Positions 4,511-5,224 of a stretch of DNA of 5,224 bases are shown in pieces. Position numbers and translations under genes: made by a program. The stretch is from an uncultured Coriobacteriaceae bacterium (GTDB lineage Bacteria > Actinomycetota > Coriobacteriia > Coriobacteriales > Eggerthellaceae). The stretch covers positions 1-5,224 of the forward strand of contig CADBQL010000065.1 in assembly GCA_902796815.1 (NCBI GenBank), in the 5' to 3' direction. Under the pieces are notes generated by a model. It saw only the letters and a list, made by a program, of their open reading frames with translations, did not search any database and had not been told where the DNA came from. The stretch's first letter is position 1. The number at the start of each line of letters is the position of its first letter.

Positions 4511-4680
4511 GCCATCTAGAAACAGCATGGCCATCGGAGGGCAGTACGCCGTAGCGTAGGGGATCGTGGGACCGAAGTCCCGCAGGCCGCCTGCCAGATA
4601 AGATGTCGAGTGAGCTCGGTTGCGTTGCGCACAAGCGCGTAGCGGCCGGGCTTTTCTATTTGGCAGAGCATAAACTAAGC
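4505..4680 (+). ncRNA. Structured 5' leader, candidate riboswitch-like element of the MATE gene
   Basis: About 180 nt upstream of the second MATE start have dense pairing potential. Visible helices: ACTGCC 4508-4513 with GGCAGT 4540-4545; hairpin GGGAC-CGAA-GTCCC (4568-4581); GCAGG/CCTGC (4582-4586/4590-4594); CGAG-TGAG-CTCG (4607-4618); GCGC-ACAA-GCGC (4627-4638); GGCCGC 4585-4590 with GCGGCC 4642-4647; CTGCCAGA 4591-4598 with TTTGGCAG 4659-4666. The last two together form an H-type pseudoknot with abutting stems. CTGCC occurs twice (4509-4513, 4591-4595) and GGCAG twice (4540-4544, 4662-4666), giving mutually exclusive pairings just upstream of the ribosome site (GGAGAGG, 4681-4687). GGGCTTTTCT (4648-4657) could serve as an attenuator end. 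MATE genes are known riboswitch targets (for example the mepA-motif guanidine-IV class), but I do not recognise a known consensus. Confidence 0.4.
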
Positions 4681-4692
4681 GGAGAGGGCACC

Positions 4693-5224
4693 ATGACAGA
4701 TCTCGGACAGCACTTCAACACGGCGAAACTTTTGCGCTACACCCTGCCCGTCATGGGAATGCTCCTGTTGTCCTCGGCGTACGGCATCGTCGACGGCCTA
4801 TTCGTCTCGAACTTCGCGGGCAAGACCGCCTTCGCGTCGGTAACCATCACAATGCCGTTCGTCATGATTCTCTCGACAGTAGGCATGATGATGGGCTCCG
4901 GCGGAAGCGCCCTTGTCGGACGGCTGCTCGGAGAGGGACGCGAACGCGAGGCGAACGGGGCGTTTTCGCTCATAGCCTGGACAACGCTTGCCGTTGGCGT
5001 GGTCGCCGCAGTGTTGGGCTTCGCCTTCATGGAACCGGTCGTCAGGCTCCTCGGCGCCGACGAGACGATGGTGCCCTTGGCATCCGCATACGGGCGCATC
5101 GCGTTTCTCTCCATGCCCATGTTTATGGTCCAGTACGCGCTGGAGGTTTTCTCGGCGACTTCGGGAAAGCCTCAACTCGGGCTCTACTCCGCTGCAGTTG
5201 CCGGCGTCGTGAACATCGGGCTCG
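4693..5224 (+). CDS. MepA-like MATE family efflux transporter (N-terminal part, runs off window)
   Basis: The ATG at 4693 opens a frame that runs past the right edge: 177 residues are visible, roughly 40 percent of a normal MATE protein. It is an inner-membrane antiporter of the MepA-like MATE branch, expected to expel cationic compounds using an ion gradient. Typical stretches are LLRYTLPVMGMLLLSSAYGI with VDGLFVSNFAGKTAFASV (about 13-50), MGSGGSALVGRLLGEG (67-82), the family's small-residue turn followed by a basic loop, and EVFSATSGKPQLGL (151-164). Five hydrophobic segments are visible. The start is supported by GGAGAGG at 4681-4687 with suitable spacing. It clearly differs from the minus-strand MATE in this window, so the two are not recent duplicates. 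A long foldable leader precedes it, suggesting control in the 5' UTR. The substrate and the C-terminal half are not visible. Confidence 0.93.
   Translation, partial: MTDLGQHFNTAKLLRYTLPVMGMLLLSSAYGIVDGLFVSNFAGKTAFASVTITMPFVMILSTVGMMMGSGGSALVGRLLGEGREREANGAFSLIAWTTLAVGVVAAVLGFAFMEPVVRLLGADETMVPLASAYGRIAFLSMPMFMVQYALEVFSATSGKPQLGLYSAAVAGVVNIGL

Noticed and set aside
4561..4600. Resemblance to the ZTP (pfl) riboswitch: GGATCGTG and CCGCCTG
   Set aside because: The ZTP core needs the first block to pair with a downstream CGACCC-like segment and a CCGCCTGGGC loop; neither is present and the spacing is too short.

Overview
The window looks like the chromosome of a high-GC Gram-positive anaerobe, most likely a gut Coriobacteriia member of the Eggerthella/Gordonibacter kind. 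The clues are GC-rich codon third positions, an FN3-like surface protein, several MATE transporters, a Tat-signal relic, a Nif11-type peptide and a GTGAACA/GGGGACGG foldback repeat. This placement is inferred from style, not from a marker gene.

Layout. Positions 1-186 (+) hold the C-terminal end of a large probable surface protein, followed by a perfect 13-bp stem terminator (237-265). Positions 266-554 carry no gene but contain a 17-bp inverted repeat (393-409/464-480). Then come four minus-strand units, read from right to left: hipB (3448-3155), overlapping hipA (3174-2059), a possible 40-residue ORF coupled to the hipA stop (2062-1940), and a complete MATE transporter (1904-555). hipB/hipA form a HipBA-type toxin-antitoxin or kinase-regulator pair, with a 17-bp inverted-repeat operator spanning the promoter and the hipB start codon.

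Positions 3494-4692 contain no intact large gene. They hold a 93-bp repeat made of two perfect 32-bp inverted arms (3541-3633) and what appear to be three decayed minus-strand genes: a Nif11-type RiPP precursor with an in-frame TAG at codon 10 (3852-3643), a truncated Tat-signal N-terminus (4098-3997), and a membrane-segment fragment with another in-frame TAG (4439-4119). A 22-bp near-palindrome (4423-4444), a short tandem repeat and a foldable leader of about 180 nt (4505-4680) lead into a second MATE transporter of the MepA-like branch (4693 to the window end, +).

How it fits together. The intact content is two unrelated multidrug/metabolite exporters on opposite strands, flanking a stress/persistence-type kinase module and a graveyard of small accessory genes. 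The two most interesting items are the amber-interrupted Nif11 precursor, missed by simple ORF calling, and the structured leader of the second MATE gene, which could be a riboswitch-like element.
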